Assembly: GCA_031256435.1 (NCBI GenBank)
Contig: JAIRQO010000039.1
Coordinates: 30,167 to 94,166 of the forward strand
DNA: 64,000 nt
Direction of reading: 5' to 3'
Source of the DNA: Cellulomonadaceae bacterium
GTDB taxonomy: Bacteria > Actinomycetota > Actinomycetes > Actinomycetales > Cellulomonadaceae
Shown here: piece after piece, positions 10,240 through 18,587 of the stretch
How positions within the stretch are numbered: the first letter of the stretch is position 1
Layout: each line of letters opens with the position of its first letter
Made by a program: the position numbers and the translations under genes
The notes under the pieces: generated by a model
The model's input: the letters and a program-made list of their open reading frames with translations, nothing else
Database searches by the model: none
Told to the model about the DNA's origin: nothing

Positions 10240-10449
10240 CCCGGTTGGGTGGTTGAGCCAGGCGCACCAGCGCCGACGGTCGAAACCCCCACCGGGCCCT
10301 TTGCCGTCCCCGGCCAACTCACCCGCAATTCCGAAGCACAACGGCGATTCCTGCGTGCATTAGTACATCCTTGCTCGGTTAGTGCCGCAGTCCATCGTCG
10401 AATATTGCACTGATCGACGAAACTTGCACTAACCCACCAGCCAGACACC
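10240..10449 (+). repeat. Long direct repeat copy 1 flanking the 10591-13413 gene
   Basis: Shares type A repeat, GGGCCCTTTGCCGTCCCCG, CCGCAATTCCGAAGCACAACGGCG..CCTGCGTGC and a 66-bp identical end (10384-10449) with 13465-13732. Confidence 0.85.
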
Positions 10450-10590
10450 CAGACCCAGACGCGCCAGCGCCTGGCTCAACCGCCCGTGGGGGGAGGAATA
10501 CCTGCTCCGCCAAATACGCTTTGACGTTGCAGAGCGCTGCGAGTAAACGTTTACTAAAATGGTGACAAATCCGGACACAAGGGAGTCTCC

Positions 10591-13413
10591 ATGGATACGC
10601 GCGCTCACGTCAGCCACCCTCGCTCTGGGATGAGGTGTTCTAGTCACCACCCGAGTTCCCTGGATGAGAGTGCTCTGTACCTAGCCACTCAACACCCAGC
10701 CACGCAGCACCCAAGCGCACGACGCCACGTTCGCGTGGGCGTCATGGCGGGGATAGTGGCTACGGTAGTATTATTGGGCGGCCTGTTTGCCACCATGGCA
10801 ACCACGTCTGCGTGGGCTGGAACCACCCCTGCCAACGGCATAGCCGTTCAACCCCTCCCGGCAGGCGCTCTACGTCAGGTACCTGCATCGCTGCCCAGCC
10901 CTGCACCCACGCCATCTACGTGGCACTTCCGGGTTGATCGCGAGGACGGCAGTTCCACAGGTGGACTTCTCAACTCAGGCACCTACGCCAACTTCACCGA
11001 CATCTGGGATACCTTGCAAGCCGGAGATAAGGTCACCCTCCTTAGAGACATCAACTTCACCGGACCCATCTCCCTGACCAACCAGGGCGCCATCACCCTC
11101 AACACCAACGGGTACACGTTAAACCTCACGTCTAGCGGTGACACGCTCACCGTTTCCGAGAACTCGCAACTTACCGTAACGGGAACGGGAGCGGTGAATG
11201 TTTCCACTACGGGCACTGGGGCGGGCGTGGCTGCGGTCAGAGTCAGATCTCGCGGCGTGGTGACCGGCATTCACAATGTGACTGCACCAGATGGCGCATC
11301 GGGCGCTTGGGCCCTTCACGCTGAGGGCGCCCAGTCCGGCGTGAGCATCAACGGCAATGTGACCTCGGGATACTCCGTACACGCCAACACGGGAGCAACG
11401 GTGACGGTGGCCGGTTCCACCAGTACGTACTTTGGGCTGGACTCCAACGCTGGCACCATCATGGCCGGAGCGGTCACCGCCACCGTGCGTGGTCTGTATG
11501 CGGTAGCCGGTGCCACCGTGACCGCAGGACAGGTCACGCTTGGCTCACAATCCCAGGACGGGGAGGCGGGCCAGTTCTATGTATCCAACTCCCAGGTGAC
11601 AGCCCAGGCCATCACCGTGACCGGTGCCTGTGATGTCCTCGTGCATGACAAGGGGTCCCTCACGGTCACCGGCGCCATCACCGGAGCCCGCATCATAGAC
11701 GTAGCTCCCAAGGCAGTACTGAAAGCCGGGTCCATCTCTGGCGTGCATGAGCTTATTGTTGAGGATGCCACGGTCAATGTTCAGGGAAATGTGGCCTTTG
11801 CCCAGAGCGGCGCGTCGAGTGCTTCCAACCCAGCGCCTTGCGATCATAGCGCTACCAACCCATTGCTGTGCGCTGAAAGTTCCGCCAAGGTGTCCATTGG
11901 GGGTTCGGTCTCCTTCCCTCGCGCTGGGGACGTAACTGCCAACACTGGGGCAAGCCTTGCCGTGGGCAAAGATCTCTCCTGGCAGGTAGGCACTCTGGAT
12001 GTGTCAGACCCCGGGACCACCCTCTCCATCAAGGGTGTCTACAGGTCCACCGGAACGTCCTCGGGTAGCCACAGTTCCGTGATATACGTTGACCAGGGCG
12101 CCGTAGTAACACTTGGCTCCGCCTCAATTGTCCATGGCGTGATGGCTGCCTCCCGTGCCGCCCAGATCACCGTCAACGCGAACGCTGCCTTCACCGGCAG
12201 TGGAACCCTGCTGGCTCAGCAGGGTTCAGTGATGGTTCAGGGAAATGTAGATCTGGCCTCGTGCAAGGCTGATAGCGAGTCTGCGCCCATGGTATGCGCC
12301 GTTGCCATGAACGGGCACATCACCGTGAACGGGAATTTCACGGCACGCCAATCAGGACTCCTCTGGGCGTTTGACCCTACTCCACTATTTAGTGCCAGCG
12401 CCATCATGAACAGTCAACAGATTCCCCAGGGCGGGACCATCACCGTCTCCGGCCACACTTCATTGCCGGGTACCACGTGGTTAGGACTTGGACTCAACAC
12501 GGCTGGGGTGCCCATGTTGAAGCCAGCCACCGTCAAGTCAGTGACGCAGATGGCTTCCAGCACTACCAAGGCTGGCTACCTCACCTACGCCCAGGGCGGC
12601 TCCTCCATCTGGATTCGCCCCTTCCCGGTCACCGTGAACACACCGCGCATCCCTACCGCTATTTCCGTGGGACAGAAAGTGTCTGTGGCGTCCGGCACCT
12701 GGCCGGTGGGGACCAAACTCACCTATCAATGGTTGCGCGGCACCACCCCAATAGGCACCAACGCTGCCAGTTACACCCCCGTGGCCGCCGATGTAGGAAA
12801 GGTGCTCAGTGTCAAGGTCTCTGCGGTCACTCCCCCTCACCACGTGGCAGTCCAACCCCGTGTCTCCAACACAGTTACCGTGGCAAAAAGTCCGAGCCCC
12901 AGCGCACCCGTGGCGCCAGCAGTGACCGCCAAGACATCCACGTCTGTCACGCTGAAAGCTAACGCTCGCCATGAGTTTTCCAAGGATGGGGTCACGTGGC
13001 AAAGGTCTGGTACCTTCACTCGTTTAGCGCCGGGAACACGCTACTCGTTCCACCAACGTGTGAAGGAAACGGCATCCACCCACGCCTCTGCTAAGAGCAC
13101 CAAACGGACGGTTACCACCACACCTGGAACGTTCTCCCAGGGTAGGGTTTCTCTGTCCGGCACGGCAGGAGTAGGGAAGAAACTCACCGCCCAGGTGGCA
13201 ACCACCACCCGACCTTCGGCCACCCGGTATCGCTATCAGTGGTACCGCTCTGGCAAGAGCGGCGCAGTGAAAACAGTGGTGACTACAGCAAAGAAGAGTT
13301 ACTACACTCTGGTCAAGGCTGACGTGGGAAAGAAGATCACCGTCAAGGTGACCGCCATAAGGACTGGTTACACCTCCAAGACTTTCACAAAAACAACGGC
13401 CCGAATCTCCTAG
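10591..13413 (+). CDS. Large secreted protein: beta-helix-like repeats plus C-terminal bacterial Ig-like repeats
   Basis: Signal/TM segment (VRVGVMAGIVATVVLLGGLFATMATTSAWA); repetitive V-T-V-x-G pattern; LTYQWLRGTTPIGTNAASYTPVAADVGKVLSVKVSAV and a related YRYQWYRSG... repeat. Confidence 0.75.
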   Translation: MDTRAHVSHPRSGMRCSSHHPSSLDESALYLATQHPATQHPSARRHVRVGVMAGIVATVVLLGGLFATMATTSAWAGTTPANGIAVQPLPAGALRQVPASLPSPAPTPSTWHFRVDREDGSSTGGLLNSGTYANFTDIWDTLQAGDKVTLLRDINFTGPISLTNQGAITLNTNGYTLNLTSSGDTLTVSENSQLTVTGTGAVNVSTTGTGAGVAAVRVRSRGVVTGIHNVTAPDGASGAWALHAEGAQSGVSINGNVTSGYSVHANTGATVTVAGSTSTYFGLDSNAGTIMAGAVTATVRGLYAVAGATVTAGQVTLGSQSQDGEAGQFYVSNSQVTAQAITVTGACDVLVHDKGSLTVTGAITGARIIDVAPKAVLKAGSISGVHELIVEDATVNVQGNVAFAQSGASSASNPAPCDHSATNPLLCAESSAKVSIGGSVSFPRAGDVTANTGASLAVGKDLSWQVGTLDVSDPGTTLSIKGVYRSTGTSSGSHSSVIYVDQGAVVTLGSASIVHGVMAASRAAQITVNANAAFTGSGTLLAQQGSVMVQGNVDLASCKADSESAPMVCAVAMNGHITVNGNFTARQSGLLWAFDPTPLFSASAIMNSQQIPQGGTITVSGHTSLPGTTWLGLGLNTAGVPMLKPATVKSVTQMASSTTKAGYLTYAQGGSSIWIRPFPVTVNTPRIPTAISVGQKVSVASGTWPVGTKLTYQWLRGTTPIGTNAASYTPVAADVGKVLSVKVSAVTPPHHVAVQPRVSNTVTVAKSPSPSAPVAPAVTAKTSTSVTLKANARHEFSKDGVTWQRSGTFTRLAPGTRYSFHQRVKETASTHASAKSTKRTVTTTPGTFSQGRVSLSGTAGVGKKLTAQVATTTRPSATRYRYQWYRSGKSGAVKTVVTTAKKSYYTLVKADVGKKITVKVTAIRTGYTSKTFTKTTARIS

Positions 13414-13464
13414 GCGTGGCGCAATCGCCCTCCAAGTACCCCTCGCAACCGGTGCATTGCCGGA

Positions 13465-13732
13465 CCCGGTTGGGCGGTTGAGTCAGGCGCACCAGCGCCG
13501 ACGGTCGAAACCCCCACCGGGCCCTTTGCCGTCCCCGCGATGCCCGCAACTCCGAAGCACAACGGCGATTCCTGCGCCCCACCAGCCCACAAACCAGCAA
13601 CCCGCCCGCAATTCCGAAGCACAACGGCGCTCCCTGCGTGCGGCAGTACATCCTTGCTCGGTTAGGGCCGCAGTCCATCGTCGAATATTGCACTGATCGA
13701 CGAAACTTGCACTAACCCACCAGCCAGACACC
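13465..13732 (+). repeat. Long direct repeat copy 2 flanking the 10591-13413 gene
   Basis: 66-bp identical terminal segment (13667-13732 = 10384-10449); includes an internal duplication of CCCGCAAYTCCGAAGCACAACGGCG. Confidence 0.85.
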
Positions 13733-13746
13733 GAGGCTCACGGGGC

Positions 13747-14154
13747 TTACTCCTTCAGGCGTAACAGACTAACGGTTCCTGCCAGCGCCGTCACCAGCGC
13801 AACGAGTGAGCTTCTCGCCCCAGAGGCAATGAACTCACCCAGGCTCGGCAGCGAATCGCTGGGGATGGTGAACCGCGCTACAGCGCCGTGCGTTGCCACC
13901 ATGCCTACAACAATGAGCACCATGCTGGTCACCGCCGCAATGGCCAGTACCTGCGGGAAGCGGTAGGCCAGATATCCCACGGCAGCACCCACAATAAGGG
14001 CCGCGAGCACCCGAGCAACGGCACCGCCCGTCAGTTCACGCGAAGCGGTGGGCATCACCTGCGGATCAAACACCGCAAGGCCAGAAAACACCGTCACACC
14101 AGCAACAATGCCACCAAAGACAGACTTCCCAGTGACGTCTTTCAACAGTTCCAT
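13747..14154 (-). CDS. Small integral membrane protein, unknown function
   Basis: MELLKDVTGKSVFGGIVAGVTVFSGLAVF...; several hydrophobic helices; start 14154 preceded by GAAGGGAGA. Confidence 0.6.
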   Translation of the reverse strand: MELLKDVTGKSVFGGIVAGVTVFSGLAVFDPQVMPTASRELTGGAVARVLAALIVGAAVGYLAYRFPQVLAIAAVTSMVLIVVGMVATHGAVARFTIPSDSLPSLGEFIASGARSSLVALVTALAGTVSLLRLKE

Positions 14155-14254
14155 GATCATTCTCCCTTCGAGATAGCGGACCCTCAGGTGCCGCAAGTGT
14201 AGGTCAGTGCCTTACTGAAGTGACGGTACGCTGGTTATCCACGGCGGGAAACCC

Positions 14255-14305
14255 TGAAAATCGGTTTCATACGTGGCCAAAAGAGGCATGGCCGCAGGTG
14301 GCCAG
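14255..14305 (-). promoter_or_regulatory. Putative operator/promoter block 2
   Basis: On - strand: CTGGCCACCTGCGGCCATGCCTCTTTTGGCCACGTATGAAACCGATTTTCA; aligns over ~50 bp with block 1. Confidence 0.6.
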
Positions 14306-14348
14306 GTGACACCAACTAGGATGGACGACGATGCGTTCGGAGGTGTTA

Positions 14349-15320
14349 TCAGGGGTGCGGGAGCCAGCCAAGGCGTTCGGCCCGGACCGCAAGTTCGAAG
14401 AGCGATCTTGCTCCGCAGCGGTCCGAGAGGTCAGCGATGATGCGCCGTAAGGTGCGCTTACTCAGCCCGGTGGCATGGCTAATGCCGTCATAGGTGTCGC
14501 CCATGGAAAACCTCTGGAGTACGTGCGCCTCCCTGGGGGTCAGAACCCCGGTCTCTCCTTCGCGTGGTAGCGGTTGAGCACCATCCCACACGTGGTTGAA
14601 CAGTGAAGCCAGGAGATCCACGATGATGGGATTTGTCACGTGGACTGCCGTGGGGCTTTCATGCTGATAGGAATCGACGATGATTGCCTCACCTCGGTCC
14701 GTCATGATGATTCTGGCAGGCGTAAACACGTGGGTTCGGATCTCCGCATCGTACGCAGATGTTGCTTGCGAGTAGCGGTGTACCTGAGGGGCTTCTGCGG
14801 CATCGGCGGGATAAATGGACAACTGTTGGAGTCCGCGTTCCAGCATAGGAATGTCCTCTGAGACGGCCGAAGCCAGTACCTCTGCTGTGGGAACGGTAGG
14901 GAGAACGTTGTGGACGAACATGCGTGCTCGAGCGGTCAGCCCCGCTATGGCGCTGATGATGGAATCACGCCCAACAAGGTGTTCCACATTGGGACTTTGG
15001 AGGTGGTGACCGCTCGCGGGATTCAGCTGCGCTACCGCCTCAGTCAGCACCGATGCATCATTCTGAAGCCTGGCAATGACAGCGGTAAGCGCCCGGATGA
15101 ACGTGGCCTCAGGATCCGGAGCCCGCACTGCTCCCGGCTGAGTCAACGAGGGCCGAACGAGGCCAAGCTCAAGCAATCCATCAACAATCGTCGCCATGTC
15201 CGTTGGCTCAACTGACCGATACTGCTCAGTCAACTCCGGGACGCTGACGGAATTCGCTCCAAGAATCGCTTTGTAGACTGCTCCGGCCGATACGTGCGTT
15301 CCCTCATGCTCGTCTCCCAT
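14349..15320 (-). CDS. Transcriptional regulator, N-terminal TrmB-like wHTH/sensor region and C-terminal LuxR-type HTH
   Basis: C-terminal LTPREAHVLQRFSMGDTYDGISHATGLSKRTLRRIIADLSDRCGARSLFELAVRAERLGWL; N-terminal VSVPELTEQYRSVEPTDMATIVDGLLELGLV reads like a winged helix. Confidence 0.78.
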   Translation of the reverse strand: MGDEHEGTHVSAGAVYKAILGANSVSVPELTEQYRSVEPTDMATIVDGLLELGLVRPSLTQPGAVRAPDPEATFIRALTAVIARLQNDASVLTEAVAQLNPASGHHLQSPNVEHLVGRDSIISAIAGLTARARMFVHNVLPTVPTAEVLASAVSEDIPMLERGLQQLSIYPADAAEAPQVHRYSQATSAYDAEIRTHVFTPARIIMTDRGEAIIVDSYQHESPTAVHVTNPIIVDLLASLFNHVWDGAQPLPREGETGVLTPREAHVLQRFSMGDTYDGISHATGLSKRTLRRIIADLSDRCGARSLFELAVRAERLGWLPHP

Positions 15321-15342
15321 CCCTCCACCCTACCCACGGCGC

Positions 15343-15373
15343 GTGGCCACTTGCGGCCACGGCCTCAGGTGGC
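15343..15373 (+). promoter_or_regulatory. Putative operator block 3 between regulator and 43-aa peptide gene
   Basis: GTGGCCACTTGCGGCCACGGCCTCAGGTGGCCG; shares TGGCCAC[CT]TGCGGCCA[CT]G with block 2. Confidence 0.5.
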
Positions 15374-15444
15374 CGCCGAAATCTCTGGACATTGGCCGTG
15401 ACGTGGGTCACAGTTATTGAGCGGTTCGAACAAAGGAGATCACC

Positions 15445-15576
15445 GTGCGCAAAGCCATCGCCCTCATCCTCGCAGCCCTCGCCATCATTGCCGGAGGTGC
15501 GGCAGCATCACCACACACCACCCCACCCCATCACACCGTGGTAGAAGCCTGCCACTGCAGCCACTGCTGGAACTAG
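15445..15576 (+). CDS. 43-aa secreted His/Cys-rich prepeptide, unknown function
   Basis: GTG start with AAAGGAGAT at 15432-15440; MRKAIALILAALAIIAGGAAASPHTTPPHHTVVEACHCSHCWN*; clear Sec-type signal peptide; below the size cutoff of the supplied ORF track. Confidence 0.7.
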   Translation: MRKAIALILAALAIIAGGAAASPHTTPPHHTVVEACHCSHCWN

Positions 15577-15592
15577 AATCAAGGAGAAAGAC

Positions 15593-16390
15593 ATGTTGCC
15601 GTTCAGGGAACACTCATTGCACATTGCCGTTGGTGAAACCAGCCCACGGAGAATGACCATTATTCGCGGGTGGGTTGCGGTGGTCACCGCTGGCATGTTG
15701 ATCACGTCCACGGGTCCCGCTTTCGCCTCTAGTGGAAGCGCACGCATTGACGATGGATTTGAGGCAGCGCTCATTGTTCTGTTGGATCGAAATCCAGGGA
15801 CAACGCGAGATGAAATGATTGAGGCAGCCACCGTTGTGGCTACCGAAAGCGGTCAGGTGATGAGAGAAGTCATTGTGGCAGCGGCGCGAGAAGCAGAGGC
15901 TCAGGAACTTCCCGAGGGAGGCGATGGAACACGCCTTGGTGTTGGAGCGGATATTGTTATTCCTGCGAGTAATTTCAAGGGGGATGTTTTCTATAGCCCA
16001 GTATCAACACTTGGTGTCACCCATGGCCACTCGGGCATTTTCTCGACGCTGCAGACAATAGTTGAGGCACCTGGTCCCGGGAAGCAGGTTCGGAATACGA
16101 ACCGTAGCAATGTCAAGGTTGCATCGGGATCCCACCAGCAGGTGGTGAACACTACTCAGGCTAAGCGCGATAAGGCAGTGACCAAAGCACTAACCTTTGT
16201 GGGGCGTGCGTACAACTTGAATTTTGCATTCAACAAAACTGCCAATGGTGCGATGAACTGTTCACAGGTAGTGTGGGTAGCGTATAAAGATGGCTCCGGA
16301 ATTGACCTTGATGCCAACGGAGGAAACGGTGTTTACCCGATTGACATCAAGAACTCATCACACACCTCAACCTATCGAATTGTGAAGTAG
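15593..16390 (+). CDS. Secreted permuted papain-fold (YiiX/YycO-like) amidase/peptidase candidate
   Basis: GDVFYSPVSTLGVTHGHSGIFS (His motif) precedes MNCSQVVWVAYKDGSGIDLDANGGNGVYPIDIKNSS (Cys motif), i.e. permuted NlpC/P60 order; signal peptide present. Confidence 0.65.
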   Translation: MLPFREHSLHIAVGETSPRRMTIIRGWVAVVTAGMLITSTGPAFASSGSARIDDGFEAALIVLLDRNPGTTRDEMIEAATVVATESGQVMREVIVAAAREAEAQELPEGGDGTRLGVGADIVIPASNFKGDVFYSPVSTLGVTHGHSGIFSTLQTIVEAPGPGKQVRNTNRSNVKVASGSHQQVVNTTQAKRDKAVTKALTFVGRAYNLNFAFNKTANGAMNCSQVVWVAYKDGSGIDLDANGGNGVYPIDIKNSSHTSTYRIVK

Positions 16391-16399
16391 GGCAACCCC

Positions 16400-17743
16400 A
16401 TGTTCAATGTCACAACGAGCGTATCCACGAGTCAGCGCGGGTACGCTCGTGTGCGTTGGTGGCATGCCGTCACTGGAGCAGTGGCCATTGCTCTCCCCCT
16501 CAGTGGATGTGCCGCTCATGGACGGAACACGGTATCTCAATTGCAAGAGGTGGATTGGGAATCCGTTGTTGCCGTGGCGGTGATGGCTCCTCAGGCGTCG
16601 ACCAACTGGCTCGGTGGCGGAGGCCAGGTAACAGTAATGAATCGCGACGGCTCTACGGCGGTAGTTTCCATGTCCGCGATGGACGTGGGAGCGGCATCGT
16701 GGACAAATCACGGCCTGATCTTCTCTGACCAGCACCATGATTACCTTATTGAGGGAGACGGGTCCGTCAGCGCGTTTGAGTCATTAAAACCTGACTACCA
16801 GGATGGCCTGGTTTCCCTCGATAACGGCACACGTGTGGGCTTCTTCAACGGTGGTTACGCCGATGACGGCTCCTACGATGAGGTGGTCACCACCATTGAT
16901 CACTCGGGTTCCACGCAGCACAGGTCAACGGAATGGTCACAGGTCTTTGCCGCGTGCGGAAACTCCGCCTACGGAATAGCGCAAATTATCCCCGAGGGAA
17001 GCCCTCAACACACCACGTTGTCAATGCGCATCCTACTCAGTGACGGCAAACCGGCAGACCGCGGCATCGCCACCCACACGTCGGCCTTTTCTGAGACGGC
17101 TTTTGCTGCACCCGCCGTCCCATGTCTCGACGATGAAATCGTGTTCATCTCCTCACAAGATGTAGCAACAGGATCACTGAACAGAGTGCCTGCCACGGAT
17201 TCTCCTTATCGAGACCCTGACTCGGGTTTTGAATGCCAACTCGTCAATGACGGATATGGCCATCTCAGTTGCCCTACGGTAGAACGGTGGAACGTGAGAA
17301 CGGGACAACGACTGATTGTGCCCATCCAAACCACGGGCGTCCCCGGTGTTGACTGGTCTGAGAACTCTGCATACTTGGCTCGTTATGATCAGAACTCCCT
17401 GGTGGAAGGATTCCTGTACTGGCTCCATCCCAGTGGGGTTCTCCTGCAAACAGACATTTCCAATGGGCACACTGCAACGTTGGCAACCTTGCCGGGAACG
17501 GAATTGAACCTAGGTGACTTCCTCACGGGCAACGTTGACTACCTGGTGGATATCCAAGATTCAGTGATGTCAGTGCTCCGCTTCAGCCCCAATGGCAAGG
17601 GCACGTTCCCCACCGAAATCCTGAGCTACGCGATCCCTGACGGCGCTCTCGTTTCCCGCACCGAATTTCCCGAATTCCTTCGCGATAATAGTGCGAACTA
17701 CATTGTCCGAAGCATCGCCGTCAACCCAACTTTGACCCTGTAA
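16400..17743 (+). CDS. Putative lipoprotein, possible beta-propeller, unknown function
   Basis: Lipobox-like ALPLSGCAAHG; co-directional, 10 bp after the upstream CDS. Confidence 0.6.
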   Translation: MFNVTTSVSTSQRGYARVRWWHAVTGAVAIALPLSGCAAHGRNTVSQLQEVDWESVVAVAVMAPQASTNWLGGGGQVTVMNRDGSTAVVSMSAMDVGAASWTNHGLIFSDQHHDYLIEGDGSVSAFESLKPDYQDGLVSLDNGTRVGFFNGGYADDGSYDEVVTTIDHSGSTQHRSTEWSQVFAACGNSAYGIAQIIPEGSPQHTTLSMRILLSDGKPADRGIATHTSAFSETAFAAPAVPCLDDEIVFISSQDVATGSLNRVPATDSPYRDPDSGFECQLVNDGYGHLSCPTVERWNVRTGQRLIVPIQTTGVPGVDWSENSAYLARYDQNSLVEGFLYWLHPSGVLLQTDISNGHTATLATLPGTELNLGDFLTGNVDYLVDIQDSVMSVLRFSPNGKGTFPTEILSYAIPDGALVSRTEFPEFLRDNSANYIVRSIAVNPTLTL

Positions 17744-17909
17744 CGAAGGAAACCTCGTTACAGAGCAGACGCCGTGCCACCACCAGCGCAGCCCCACTAG
17801 CATTTGCGGCGGCGGGTATTGGCTAGGGTGGCAATGACGCCCTACTGTCCGCGAAAGCAATCCAGGCACGGACACTACGGCATGGTAGGATGAGTGGTAG
17901 GATAACGCC

Positions 17910-18155
17910 ATGAGCCAGATGACCCTCAAGAAATCAGTCACCATTCCGGAAGATGTGTTCCGCGAAACCCAAAGCTTCAATCCGAACTTGTCCGAGTACA
18001 CCACCAGGGCGCTGCGTAATCAGATTGAGCAGGACAAACTTGCCACCCTCGTCGAATATCACGAAAGCAAATACGGCCCCGTTTCTGACGATGTGATGGC
18101 GCGCGTGATTGCTGATCGTCATGCGGCTGACCGAATGGTTGGCTTCGTTCGGTGA
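17910..18155 (+). CDS. Antitoxin of a VapBC-type module
   Basis: Small protein overlapping a PIN-domain toxin by 4 bp; tandem TGGTAGGAT just upstream. Confidence 0.7.
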   Translation: MSQMTLKKSVTIPEDVFRETQSFNPNLSEYTTRALRNQIEQDKLATLVEYHESKYGPVSDDVMARVIADRHAADRMVGFVR

Positions 18156-18574
18156 CGCGACGCAGAGTCCCGCGAGACCATGCGGCTCGCGTGGTGGTTT
18201 TTGATTGCCAGGCGCTCGCAAGGGCAGTGACGGGCGACGAGTACCTCCGGGGCGTGATCCGGTTGGCAAAGCAGGAGAACTCTCCCGTTGTGGTCTCGGT
18301 AGCCACCATGGTGGAGGTGATCCACCCCAGGATTGACACTCGCGAGTTACGGTACGTACTCTCGCTCATCAGGCTGGTTGACGTGACAGCCGATATTGCC
18401 CGGAGTGCGAGTGAGTTGCTCAGCGCCGCAGGTCTACACGGCCACACGCATGCGCTCGATTCCTTTGTTTGTGCCACCGCCTTGGCGTCACAGGGTCACC
18501 CGACGATTTACACCTCGGATCTAGGTGATGTGCAGCGCCTCGTGGGCAACCGCGCCTCCGTGATCCGGGTGTAA
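18152..18574 (+). CDS. PIN-domain toxin (VapC-like)
   Basis: VVFDCQALARAV, conserved acidic positions (...VVEVIHP...HALDSFVCATAL...IYTSDLGDVQRL). Confidence 0.8.
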   Translation: MTRRRVPRDHAARVVVFDCQALARAVTGDEYLRGVIRLAKQENSPVVVSVATMVEVIHPRIDTRELRYVLSLIRLVDVTADIARSASELLSAAGLHGHTHALDSFVCATALASQGHPTIYTSDLGDVQRLVGNRASVIRV

Positions 18575-18587
18575 CGTCCCGCGCTGT

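Noticed and set aside
10060-10450. Insertion sequence upstream of the 10591 gene
   Set aside because: Repeats are evident but there is no transposase ORF or target-site duplication; called as repeats only.
17738-17763. Riboswitch-like hairpin at the end of the 16400 gene (CTGTAACGA-N8-TCGTTACAG)
   Set aside because: A simple short stem-loop spanning the stop codon; at most a weak terminator.
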